The notes beneath the pieces are model-generated. The model saw nothing but the letters and a program-made list of their open reading frames with translations. It had not been told where the DNA came from and ran no database searches. From VXNE01 sp965261535 (GTDB lineage Bacteria > Pseudomonadota > Gammaproteobacteria > Pseudomonadales > Azotimanducaceae), in NCBI GenBank assembly GCA_965261535.1, contig OZ253469.1:3286001-3350000 (forward strand): a DNA stretch of 64,000 nt, written 5' to 3'. This document shows positions 20,251 to 28,472 of the stretch, piece by piece. Made by a program: the position numbers and the translations under genes. Position 1 is the first letter of the stretch. Each line of letters begins with the position of its first letter.

Positions 20251-21047
20251 ATGATCATGCGCAACACGCTGCGCGAAAAGTTGGTGGCTGGCAGCCCGAC
20301 GGTCGGCACCCACTTCCTGTTCGCGGATCCCGATATCCCGGAAATGATCGGCGATACGGGCTTGTTCGACTACGGAGAATTTGTCGCCGAGTATTCGACT
20401 TTCGACGTGAAGCTGCTCTATCACCTGGCTCGAGCCGCCCAATGCGGCGACCTGCCGTTGATGATCAAGCTCGATCAGGAAGGCCAGGGGTTCTGGGCCT
20501 AGGTCGTCCTGGGCGCGGGGTTCAAGGCGATCCTGTTTACCGATGTCCGAACCTCCGAGGACGTGGACGACTGCCACCGGGTCATGGCCCCGATACGCCG
20601 AACACCGGCGGCATGATGGGGGTCAAGCCGCGCCGGCCAGCGCTTTCCAGCTACGACACGCGCGGCTATCTGGCGGATCTTGAATCCATCGTTTTCACGA
20701 TCATGATCGAGAAGAACGTCACGCTGGAGCGAATTGACGAAGTGCTCGAACGCGCGAAGGAACGCGGGGTTTCGATGACGCAGTGGGGGCCTGCGGACTT
20801 CAGCTTCTCACGAGGCCAACCCGGTTTGCAGGGGTCGCCCGATATCTGGCCGTTCGCGCGGCGGGTCATTGAGAAGTCTCTCGAGTACGGTATTCCCCCG
20901 CGCATGGAGATCGGTGCCGTGGAAGAGGCGAAACGCTACATCGATCTGGGCGTTCGCCACTTCTGTGTCGGTTGGGACCGCTTCATCTATCGTTCGGCGT
21001 TGATGGGACTCGGCGAAGGCATGTGCAAGCTGACCGAATCTCTGTAG
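20251..21047 (+). pseudogene. Broken HpcH/HpaI aldolase (2-oxo-acid aldolase family)
   Basis: Two halves of one aldolase lie in different frames. From ATG 20251 the protein reads normally (TVGTHFLFADPDIPEMIGDTG; IKLDQEGQGFWA) to an in-frame TAG at 20500-20502, where family members usually carry Gln. A single CAG to TAG change would explain it. Reading on, the same frame continues (VVLGAGFKAILFTDVRTSED) until a frameshift at about 20583-20590. After that the +2 frame carries the rest (PDTPNTGGMMGVK; IMIEKNVTLERIDEVLERA; HFCVGWD) to the stop at 21047. Two independent lesions make a functional product unlikely. Upstream ribosome signal is weak. Confidence 0.85.
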
Positions 21048-21065
21048 ACCGGCGCCGCGATGGCG

Positions 21066-22427
21066 TTATCTCCGCGCGCCATAAGCCTGCTCGGGCAGCC
21101 ACGTCACGAGCGCTTCCCAGTTGAAGATAGCGATCAAGCCGATGATCTGCAGCAGGATGAACGGCGCAACGCCCCGATAGATGTCGGCCACGCGCACTTC
21201 CGCCGGAGCAACGCCCTTCAAGTAGAAGATGGCGAATCCCACCGGCGGCGTCAGAAAACTCGTTTGCAGGCACACGGCGAACATGACCGTGAACCACACT
21301 GGATCGAAGCCCAGGGTCGCTACCACGGGTGCGACGAGCGGCAAGATGATCAGCGTCAGCTCGATCCAGTCCAGGAAGAAACCGAGCATGAATGTCGCCA
21401 GCAGTATGCAGACGATGATGCCGGTGGGTCCGAACGGTAGTGACAGCAACGCGCCCTCGATGAGTTCGTCGCCGCCCAGGCCCCGCAGCACCAGGGAGAA
21501 CGCGGTCGCGCCGATCAGCACGCCGAAGATGAAGGCGGTGGTACGTGTGGTCTCGCGCAGTACTTCCGTCATCATGCGTTTGTTCAACGCGCGATTGCCG
21601 AGGGCGAGGAGTAGCGCGCCCGCGGCGCCGACCCCAGCGGCTTCAGTGGGCGTGGCGAGGCCGAAAAAGATGCTGCCGAGGACGGCGACGATCAACAGCG
21701 CCGGCGGCACGATGGCGATAACCAGTTCACGGATGGCGGCGAAGTCGATCCGTTCCGCGCGTTCGAACTTTGGCGCGCCGTCGGGCCGCACCAGGCCGTA
21801 GGCGATGAGGTAGGAAATATATAGCGTGCCGAGCAGCAGTCCCGGGAACACCGCGCCGAGAAATAGATCGCCAACGGACATCGCCATGCGATCCGCCATG
21901 ACGACCAGCATGATGCTCGGCGGAATCAGGATACCCAGCGTGCCGACCGCACAGACCGTTCCGGCGGCGAGGCTCTTGTCGTAGCCCCGGCGCAGCATGG
22001 CGGGCAGGCCAAGAAGCGCCAAGAGCACCACGGAGGCGCCGATAATGCCCGTGGTCGCGGCGAGCAGCACGCCGATCAGCGCGACGGAGATGGCGAGTCC
22101 GCCGCCGACGCGACCGAACAGCCGCGCGAAACTCGTCATCAGGCGATCGGCTATGCCTGAGCGATCAAGCAGCAGCCCCATGAAGATGAACATGGGCAGC
22201 GCCACCATGACCCAGTTTTCCATCACGTTCCAGACGCGTTCGACGCTCAGGCTCGCGTACGCCCAGTCGACGCCGGTGGCGATGTCGAAGTCGGCTTCGC
22301 AGACGATGGCGAGCGCAGTGAAGAGCACGGCCAGACCGGCGAGAATCCAGGCGACCGGGAAACCGCTGAACACCAGTGCGATGAAGGCGACGAACATCGC
22401 CAGCGCCAGGATTTCGTTAGCCGGCAT
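21066..22427 (-). CDS. dctM: TRAP transporter large permease, DctM type
   Basis: A 453-residue, very hydrophobic inner-membrane protein with about 12 membrane helices. Signature stretches are FPVAWILAG near the N-terminus, FIFMGLLLDRSGIADRL, ASVVLLALLGLPAMLRRGYD and the conserved GILIPPSIMLVV. It is the ion-coupled channel of a tripartite ATP-independent transporter and works with the small permease, whose gene overlaps by 11 bp, and the binding protein at 23054. The family takes up dicarboxylates, 2-oxo acids, sugars acids and similar anions. Confidence 0.95.
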   Translation of the reverse strand: MPANEILALAMFVAFIALVFSGFPVAWILAGLAVLFTALAIVCEADFDIATGVDWAYASLSVERVWNVMENWVMVALPMFIFMGLLLDRSGIADRLMTSFARLFGRVGGGLAISVALIGVLLAATTGIIGASVVLLALLGLPAMLRRGYDKSLAAGTVCAVGTLGILIPPSIMLVVMADRMAMSVGDLFLGAVFPGLLLGTLYISYLIAYGLVRPDGAPKFERAERIDFAAIRELVIAIVPPALLIVAVLGSIFFGLATPTEAAGVGAAGALLLALGNRALNKRMMTEVLRETTRTTAFIFGVLIGATAFSLVLRGLGGDELIEGALLSLPFGPTGIIVCILLATFMLGFFLDWIELTLIILPLVAPVVATLGFDPVWFTVMFAVCLQTSFLTPPVGFAIFYLKGVAPAEVRVADIYRGVAPFILLQIIGLIAIFNWEALVTWLPEQAYGARR

Positions 22428-22950
22428 CGCGGTCCCTGGGGTTGCTCAGGAAGAGATACGCCCATAGCCGCGTCAGTCGTGATACTGCGGCCAGCCCGAG
22501 CAGGGCGAAGCCGATGAACAGCATCGACTTGATCAGCCAGCGATAGGGCAGGCCGCCGGGAGAGGGCGAAGTCTCCGACGTAATGATGCTGTCGGCGATG
22601 AAGGGCACCGCGTAGATCAGCATGAGTGCCGCGAACGGCAGTACGAACAGCATGATGCCGTAGAGGTCGATCCAGGCCCGCGTCAACGGTGACAACCTTT
22701 CGTGCACGATGTCGACGCGAATATGCGCGTCGTCGACAACGGCGTACCCGAGGCCGATCATGAAGCCGATGGAATACAGGTGCCACTGTATTTCCTCGAA
22801 CTCGATGCGGCCTTCGCCCAGCACGTAGCGCATGAACACGTTGATCACGATGACGCCGAGCAGGGCCGCCCATATCCACGACACGGCGTTGCCGATGCGG
22901 GTGATCAGAGCATCGACGGCGTTGGAGAACGTCGTGCGGGGAAGTTCCAT
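22417..22950 (-). CDS. dctQ: TRAP transporter small permease, DctQ type
   Basis: A 177-residue protein with four hydrophobic helices. The family motif FMRYVLGEGRIEFEEIQWHL is followed by DDAHIRVDIVHERL. ATG 22950 (MELPRTTF) is preferred over the TTG 23001, which would add 17 polar residues. It sits between the binding protein gene (103 bp upstream) and dctM (11-bp overlap), the usual dctPQM order. It anchors the complex and is needed for transport. Confidence 0.92.
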   Translation of the reverse strand: MELPRTTFSNAVDALITRIGNAVSWIWAALLGVIVINVFMRYVLGEGRIEFEEIQWHLYSIGFMIGLGYAVVDDAHIRVDIVHERLSPLTRAWIDLYGIMLFVLPFAALMLIYAVPFIADSIITSETSPSPGGLPYRWLIKSMLFIGFALLGLAAVSRLTRLWAYLFLSNPRDRDAG

Positions 22951-23053
22951 CTGGCGCTGATGATCTGTCAAATCAACGGATGCGCGTTCGGTTCCCGGCA
23001 AGGCGCGAAAGCAAACGCCATTCGGTCAAGCCGGCTTGGTGATAGATCCGGGT

Positions 23054-24169
23054 TCAAAAGTCGCGCCGCAGGTAGGCGAGCTGTTTCCAGCGCGCGTATG
23101 CTTTCCGAAATGCGCGTTGGGACGCGTAAATGGTGCGGAAATCCTCGTCCTTGCTCGCCTCTTCCGCCAGAACCTCCTGGGTCACCCGTTCCAGTTCGCG
23201 CAACACCGGCTCCGGAAAGCGCAGCGTGGACACGCCCTTGGCGTCGAATCTCGCCAGCACGGGCCCCTGCATCGCTTCGCTGCGCGCCAGATTGCGCGTG
23301 ACGCCCGCGGTGCAGGCGGTTTCGATGATGCCACGCTGGGACCAGTCGAGACCGTCCCAGACCGATTTGTTCACCGCGAGGTGCGCGGCGGTGAACGGCT
23401 GGTGCCATCCCGGGTAGTAGTTGATCTTCGCGATGCGGTCGAAGCCCAGAGCCTCATCGACGATGGGAAGGGAATACTCCGAGGCGTCGATTGCGCCTTT
23501 TTCCAACGCCTGGAATATCTCCCCGCCGGGAATCATCGTCACGGAGGCCCCTAGTTGCTCGATGACCTTTCCGCCCAGGCCGGCAAATCGAATCTTGAGC
23601 CCCGCGATGTCGTCGAGACTCTCGATGGGCTGCCGGAACCAGCCAGCGGTTTCCGGGCCGATCATTCCGCAGAGGATCGGGTGGACGCCATACTTCTCGT
23701 AGAGCTTTTCCGCCAGCAGGCGGCCGCCGGCGTCGAACCACCAGGCGCTGAATTCCCACGGCTCCATGCCGAACGGGACGGCGGCGATCAATGGCGAGGC
23801 GGCGATCTTGCCCTGGTCGTATCCGAGCCATGTGTAGCCGGCGGGCACCTTGCTTTCGCGCACCGCATCGACGATGTTGAAGGGGGGCACGATCTCGCCG
23901 GGTTCGAACAGTTGCATGACGATGCGACCGCCGGAAGCGGCTTCGACGGCCCCCTGGACGTAAAGTATGTTGTCGCCGAGCACCGGCAGGTTGGTTGCGA
24001 ATGCCACCGGGACGCGCCAGCGAAGCTGGGGCGACGCGGCGACCCCCTCGCCTGGTTTGGTTGCGGTTTTTCCCTCCCCGATCGGCCGGACGGCCAAGCT
24101 TGCCAACAGGCCGACGAAAAAGGCGATGCCGACGGCGACGGCCGCCGACCGATTGGTTAGCCGACTCAC
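23054..24169 (-). CDS. dctP: TRAP transporter substrate-binding protein, DctP family
   Basis: A periplasmic binding protein of about 371 residues. After a hydrophobic signal or anchor (AAVAVGIAFFVGLLASLAV) the sequence matches the DctP/TakP class: MIGPETAGWFRQPIESLDDI, then GLKIRFAGLGGKVIEQLGA with the carboxylate-binding Arg, then EIFQALEKGAIDASEYS. This subgroup tends to bind 2-oxo acids or lactate, but the ligand is not proven here. No in-frame ATG is present: GTG 24169 is preferred, with TTG 24181 and TTG 24310 as alternatives. First gene of the dctPQM operon. Confidence 0.88.
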   Translation of the reverse strand: MSRLTNRSAAVAVGIAFFVGLLASLAVRPIGEGKTATKPGEGVAASPQLRWRVPVAFATNLPVLGDNILYVQGAVEAASGGRIVMQLFEPGEIVPPFNIVDAVRESKVPAGYTWLGYDQGKIAASPLIAAVPFGMEPWEFSAWWFDAGGRLLAEKLYEKYGVHPILCGMIGPETAGWFRQPIESLDDIAGLKIRFAGLGGKVIEQLGASVTMIPGGEIFQALEKGAIDASEYSLPIVDEALGFDRIAKINYYPGWHQPFTAAHLAVNKSVWDGLDWSQRGIIETACTAGVTRNLARSEAMQGPVLARFDAKGVSTLRFPEPVLRELERVTQEVLAEEASKDEDFRTIYASQRAFRKAYARWKQLAYLRRDF

Positions 24170-24482
24170 TGATGCGCTCAAAAAGACGGAAGCGGGATTG
24201 TAACCCAGTGTCGTGTCCCGACCGACGATGCCGTGGGCGGCTACATGGCGACGGACCGCATGATCGGCGTGTTTCGCAGACGCGATGATCGCGGTCCCGC
24301 TGGCGGACAAGGGTAGTGAGCGCGTTTGACATCAATCCCCCTAACTCGCAGCTACTCGGGGCTGGCGGCGTGCGCGGCCGGGAGCGTCCAAAAATGGCTA
24401 ACTGGTGTCGCATTGGCAAGCCGTTGGTGCGCTACAATTTCCGGCCCCATCGGATAACACACCTGCCTTCAGGAGGAACGAA
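24170..24482. other. Divergent intergenic region between TRAP operon and CADD-like gene
   Basis: About 313 bp with no convincing gene. A TACAAT hexamer at 24433-24438 could be the -10 box for the CADD-like gene, with TTGGCA at 24413-24418 upstream at a shorter than usual spacing. The open reading frame of the binding protein extends into it without a better start. Confidence 0.35.
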
Positions 24483-25166
24483 ATGACGGTTTCCGCTCGA
24501 CTGGACGAGACCATCGCCGCGACGCGACTGCTGGACCACGCGTTCTATCGCGCCTGGGTCGCGGGCGAACTGACCGAAGATGACATGCGCGGCTATGCAA
24601 AATCCTATTTCGCCCATGTGCTCGCGTTTCCCCGCTATGTCAGCGGCGTACATACCCAGTGCGACGATCTTATCGCGAGGAAGGCGCTGCTCGACAATCT
24701 GGTCGACGAGGAAGCCGGGGACGAGCACCATCCCGAGCTGTGGCTGCGGTTCGCCGAAGGGGTCGGAGAATCCCGCGAGGCGGTGGAGAGTTGCCGGGAT
24801 GCGGCGACCGAGAAGCTGATCGACACGTTCCTTGGGCGTATCCGGAGTTCCTACGCGGAGGGTTTGGGCGCGTTATACGCCTACGAGTCGCAAATCCCGG
24901 AAATCGCCGAAACCAAGGTCACTTCATTGCGTGAGTCCTACGACATAACAGACGAGCGGACGCTCGCATTCTTCAAGGTCCACGCCAAGGCCGACGTGTA
25001 CCACTCACAAACCTTGCGCGAGCAGATCGACGGCTTGACGCCTGAGCAGGGCGAACTGGCCGAGGCGGCGGCTCACGAGTGCGCGCGGGGACTCTGGGAC
25101 TTCCTCGGCGAACTTGAGCGGCGCCGAACGGCGGCAGAGCCCGAAGCGGTAGCGCTGTCCGCCTGA
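24483..25166 (+). CDS. CADD-family protein, probable self-sacrificing p-aminobenzoate synthase
   Basis: A 227-residue all-helical protein of the TenA/PqqC/haem-oxygenase fold, matching the CADD group (chlamydial CADD and Nitrosomonas homologues). Those proteins make p-aminobenzoate for folate from one of their own tyrosines, using a dimetal site and O2. Tyr22 in AFYRAWVAGEL lines up with the sacrificed Tyr. Lys145 in AETKVTS lines up with the conserved Lys donor. Metal-ligand-like Glu and His residues are present (DEEAGDEHHPELW; HAKADVYHSQ). ATG 24483 follows an excellent AGGAGG site; the frame from 24405 lacks one. If correct, it would replace PabA/PabB/PabC. Function is inferred by homology. 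Confidence 0.8.
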   Translation: MTVSARLDETIAATRLLDHAFYRAWVAGELTEDDMRGYAKSYFAHVLAFPRYVSGVHTQCDDLIARKALLDNLVDEEAGDEHHPELWLRFAEGVGESREAVESCRDAATEKLIDTFLGRIRSSYAEGLGALYAYESQIPEIAETKVTSLRESYDITDERTLAFFKVHAKADVYHSQTLREQIDGLTPEQGELAEAAAHECARGLWDFLGELERRRTAAEPEAVALSA

Positions 25167-25210
25167 CGACGGCTCTCAAACAAGCCCGCGTCGAGCCAGA
25201 CCGGGCGCTG

Positions 25211-26701
25211 TCACGACTTCGTGTGCGCCGGCTCCAGTCGGCGTTCGCGGCGTTGCGTGTCCAGGGCGACGAGGATTTCGGCGTGGCGCGCTCGCGTGAG
25301 GTTGTAATGCGCAAAGCACCACACAGAGATCACGGATAGACCGGCCACGACGGGGCCATACAGGACGCCCAGGTCGACGAGGGTTTCCGCCGGAATGTCC
25401 GCGGCGGTCTGGATTTCCGGCCCGCGCGGCCAGTTGATGACATCCAGACCGATGCCGCCGATAAGGTTGCCGAATCCGGAAGTCGCTTTGCCGGAGAAGG
25501 CAATGGCGCCGAAGAAAACGCCTTCCTGACGCACGCCGGTCGTGAGTTCGTGCTCGTCGGCGACATCGGCCATCATCGAACCGAAAGCCACCAGCGCCTG
25601 TTGCATGATCAATCCCTGGACAAACTTGAATCCCGTCAGGGTCCAGACGAGTTCCTCCGTTCCGTTGGCAGGCAGGGCGTCTACGAGCCGCATCACCACG
25701 GGAACGACCTGGCAGATCGACCAGACGACGGTGCCGAGCAGGACGCCGAAACGCTTGTCCGTGCGTCGTATCAGAGGCGCGGTCAGGAACGCGCCGATCA
25801 GCATCCCCAGGATCACGGCCATTTGCAGCCGCAGCATCTCGCGGGGGACCAGATCCCAGAAGTACCGGAACATGTAGAGATCCAGAACGTTGTTGACGCC
25901 GACCATGACAAAAATGACCAACACCCCGCCGAACAACCAGGTGAAGGAGCGGTTTCTGAATCCCTCGCTCAGGTCGAGGAAAAGCCTCCTCGCGGGATTG
26001 CTCTTCGGTCTTGGCGCCGGCTTGACGAGAAAGGGCACTTCCTTCTGCGTCCCGTAGGCGGAATACCAGATGGTCACGACCATCAATACCGCCAGGGTGA
26101 CGGCATAGGGCGGGTAATTCTCGGCTGCCAGTCCCTTGGCGTCGGCGAAAAACCATGTGAGGCCGATGATCCACGCTGCCGCCGTTCCGGCGGCGCTGAA
26201 GAACTGCCGGTACGCCACTATCCGGGTCCGCTCGCTGAAGTTCTCCGTCATTTCGGCGCCGAGCGCGAGGTGCGGCACGTGATAGAGCGTCATCGCGGCG
26301 CGGGTGAGGATCGCGAATACGGTCAGCCATGCGAAGAGACCCCAGTCGCCCAATGCACCTGGCGGCGAGAACAGGCCGATGAAGGCCAAACCGAGGGGCA
26401 ACGCGGACGCGTACATGAAGGGGTGGCGGCGACCGAGGCGGGATTGGTGGTTGTCGGACAGGGAACCGGCCAGGGGATCGGTGACGGCGTCGAATATCAG
26501 CGCAATGAACAGCGCCGCTCCCGCGAGTGTGCCGGGCAGTCCCAATACCTGGTTGTAGTAGAAAAGGATAAAGACGCTGAACCCGGTGTTTTTCAGCCCC
26601 TCCGCGAATTGCCCGACCCCGAAGGCGAACTTGCTGGAGAAGGGGACCAGGCGGTCTCTCCGACTCTCGCCGGCAACCGGCATGGCATTGGGGTCGTTCA
26701 T
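25211..26701 (-). CDS. MFS carrier, glycoside-pentoside-hexuronide (GPH)-like
   Basis: A 496-residue membrane protein with about 12 hydrophobic helices. The early segment FDAVTDPLAGSLSDNHQSRLGRRHPF is the typical GPH/MelB signature, a conserved Asp pair with an RxGRRHPF loop. It therefore most likely cotransports a sugar or related compound with Na+ or H+. A long TM-loop-TM repeat and a polar C-terminal tail (TRARHAEILVALDTQRRER) follow. Start ATG 26701. It is convergent with the CADD-like gene and downstream of the TauD-type gene on the same strand. Confidence 0.87.
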   Translation of the reverse strand: MNDPNAMPVAGESRRDRLVPFSSKFAFGVGQFAEGLKNTGFSVFILFYYNQVLGLPGTLAGAALFIALIFDAVTDPLAGSLSDNHQSRLGRRHPFMYASALPLGLAFIGLFSPPGALGDWGLFAWLTVFAILTRAAMTLYHVPHLALGAEMTENFSERTRIVAYRQFFSAAGTAAAWIIGLTWFFADAKGLAAENYPPYAVTLAVLMVVTIWYSAYGTQKEVPFLVKPAPRPKSNPARRLFLDLSEGFRNRSFTWLFGGVLVIFVMVGVNNVLDLYMFRYFWDLVPREMLRLQMAVILGMLIGAFLTAPLIRRTDKRFGVLLGTVVWSICQVVPVVMRLVDALPANGTEELVWTLTGFKFVQGLIMQQALVAFGSMMADVADEHELTTGVRQEGVFFGAIAFSGKATSGFGNLIGGIGLDVINWPRGPEIQTAADIPAETLVDLGVLYGPVVAGLSVISVWCFAHYNLTRARHAEILVALDTQRRERRLEPAHTKS

Positions 26702-26715
26702 GCGGTTTTCCCTAC

Positions 26716-26734
26716 CTCGGGTATTTCACCAAGG
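26716..26734. repeat. Solitary element-end-like sequence
   Basis: The stretch CTCGGGTATTTCACCAAG matches the terminal repeat of the elements at 45940-46226 and 57310-57739 with about one or two differences. No second end is found nearby, so this is at best a relic or a chance match. It lies in the 44-bp gap between the MFS gene and the dioxygenase stop. Confidence 0.35.
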
Positions 26735-26745
26735 CTGAACGTGTA

Positions 26746-27618
26746 TTAGCCACGCCCGGCAGTTTCGTTGATGGTCCAGGGATTGTCTCCGTCGCCCGCC
26801 ACCGTGGTGCGTTTCATGACACGGGACTGGTCGAAGGGCCAGGGATGTCCCCGATGCAGCACGCACCGGTTGTCCCAGGCAACGATGTCCCCGGCCCGCC
26901 AACGGTGGCGAAAGATACGCGGCGCCTGGCAGGCGTCTTCGGTGAGTCGGGCGAGCAATGCCCGGCCTTCATCGCGCGGCATGCCGACGATATGCGATGC
27001 GTGACGGCCCATGTAGAGGTTCTTGCGGCCGGTTGCCGGATGCACCCGGACGACCGGTTGGCGCACGGGCGGAAGCGCATCCAACTCGCGTTTGCTCAGG
27101 AGGCCGATACCGCCGACCTTTCGTTGGGAGAAAGCGTAGGAATGCACCGCCTCGAGACCTTCTAGCCGCTGCTGCGTGCCGGGATCGAGCGCGTCCCAGG
27201 CGGCGCGCATGTCCGTCCACTCCGTGTCGCCGCCAGTTTCCGGGACTTCCACCGCGCGCAATAGGGACACCTTGGCGCCGACCTTCTTGAACGAAGAGTC
27301 CGTATGCCAATAGCGGTTGCCTTTGAGATACAGGCCCAGGTTGTCGTTGGGTTTCGCTATCTCGCCGCTCTTCGCGACGTTGGAGAGCAGGGAAATCTCC
27401 GGCCTTTCGGTGCGTTGCGACAGGGTGCGTTCCAGCGGCCCGAATCGGCGACTGAAAGCGATGTGTTCCGCCTCTGAGAGGCTTGCGCCGGGAAAGACGA
27501 GTACCGCGTATTCGTGGAATGCGTCTTCGATGGCGTGCCACTCGTGATCGGAGAGCGCACCCAGACGAACGCCGGCAATAGTGGTGCCCAGTGTCGCGGC
27601 GCTTGGTGCGATGTTCAC
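26746..27618 (-). CDS. TauD/TfdA family Fe(II)/2-oxoglutarate dioxygenase
   Basis: A 290-residue non-haem iron dioxygenase. The facial triad is visible: His105 and Asp107 in WHTDSSF, and distal His255 in CVLHRGHP, followed by the 2-oxoglutarate-binding Arg in QSRVMKRTTV. Start GTG 27618 (VNIAPSAATLG) is chosen because an AGAGG site precedes it and family similarity begins there. The longer frame to 27720 overlaps the upstream hydrolase gene. TauD relatives hydroxylate taurine, alkylsulfates, aryloxyacids and others; the substrate here is unknown. The gene starts 25 bp after the hydrolase stop, so they are probably co-transcribed. Confidence 0.88.
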   Translation of the reverse strand: MNIAPSAATLGTTIAGVRLGALSDHEWHAIEDAFHEYAVLVFPGASLSEAEHIAFSRRFGPLERTLSQRTERPEISLLSNVAKSGEIAKPNDNLGLYLKGNRYWHTDSSFKKVGAKVSLLRAVEVPETGGDTEWTDMRAAWDALDPGTQQRLEGLEAVHSYAFSQRKVGGIGLLSKRELDALPPVRQPVVRVHPATGRKNLYMGRHASHIVGMPRDEGRALLARLTEDACQAPRIFRHRWRAGDIVAWDNRCVLHRGHPWPFDQSRVMKRTTVAGDGDNPWTINETAGRG

Positions 27619-27643
27619 CCGGGCCTCTTTGGCTTGGACCGGG

Positions 27644-28369
27644 TCAAAGATTGCGCCGAAACATCGCGAACAGGCGCTCCCAGTGTCTCTCCGCGGACGC
27701 CTTGTGATACATCCCTTCACGCTGGGGAAAGACGAAACCGTGGTTCGTGCCGGGATACCACTCGATGCGGTAGTTGATGCCGGTGGACGCCATGTGTTGG
27801 TCCAGCCCTTCGACCAGCTCGGGCGGCGCCCATCTGTCAGTCTCGGCGCACCCGAAATAGATTTCGCCCTGGATGCGATCCGCCTTTCGATGCGGAGAGT
27901 CGGGAGCGTCGGTGTAGAGCATCACCCCATGCAACGACGCTGCCGCCTTGATGCGGTCGGGAAACTCGGCCGCCGCCGCGAATACAAAGGGGCCGCTCAT
28001 GCAGTAGCCCACCGCTCCTATCGGTCCATCGCTGACTGACGTTTCGGACGCGGCGAAATCGAGCATCGCCCGCGTGTCGTCGCAGACCATGGCATTCGAA
28101 AGCCCGTCCATCAGTTCGCGCATGCGCTCTCGGCTGGCGCCCGGAAGTCCGAGGTGAAACTCGCGTTCGTGTCGATAGTAGAGGTTGGGCAAAACCACGT
28201 AGTAGCCGACGGTGGCGATTCGCCGCGCCATGTCGTGCAACTCTTCGCGCTTTCCCGGTGCGTCCATGTAGAAAAGGACGAGAGGAAACGGGCCACCCTC
28301 TTCCGGATAGACGATGAAGGAATTCATGTCGCCATCGGCGGTGACGATATCGAGGTGTCTTTCGATCAT
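27644..28369 (-). CDS. Dienelactone hydrolase family protein
   Basis: A 241-residue alpha/beta hydrolase, distinct from the one at 18994. The nucleophile Cys123 lies in GYCMSG, and the catalytic His in TNHGFVFP. No signal peptide. It sits directly upstream of the TauD-type dioxygenase. Together they may degrade one compound, with hydroxylation then hydrolysis of an ester or lactone, but this pairing is inference. 103 bp separate it from the octahaem cytochrome gene upstream. Confidence 0.86.
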   Translation of the reverse strand: MIERHLDIVTADGDMNSFIVYPEEGGPFPLVLFYMDAPGKREELHDMARRIATVGYYVVLPNLYYRHEREFHLGLPGASRERMRELMDGLSNAMVCDDTRAMLDFAASETSVSDGPIGAVGYCMSGPFVFAAAAEFPDRIKAAASLHGVMLYTDAPDSPHRKADRIQGEIYFGCAETDRWAPPELVEGLDQHMASTGINYRIEWYPGTNHGFVFPQREGMYHKASAERHWERLFAMFRRNL

Positions 28370-28472
28370 GGGCGGTTCGGTCTCCTACTATTGCCGCCGG
28401 AGTCTGTGCAGGCGCGGCGGGGGTGTCAAGCCAGAGCTGCCGCAGGGAGTGGCGCACGGTCGCCTCGGGCGC

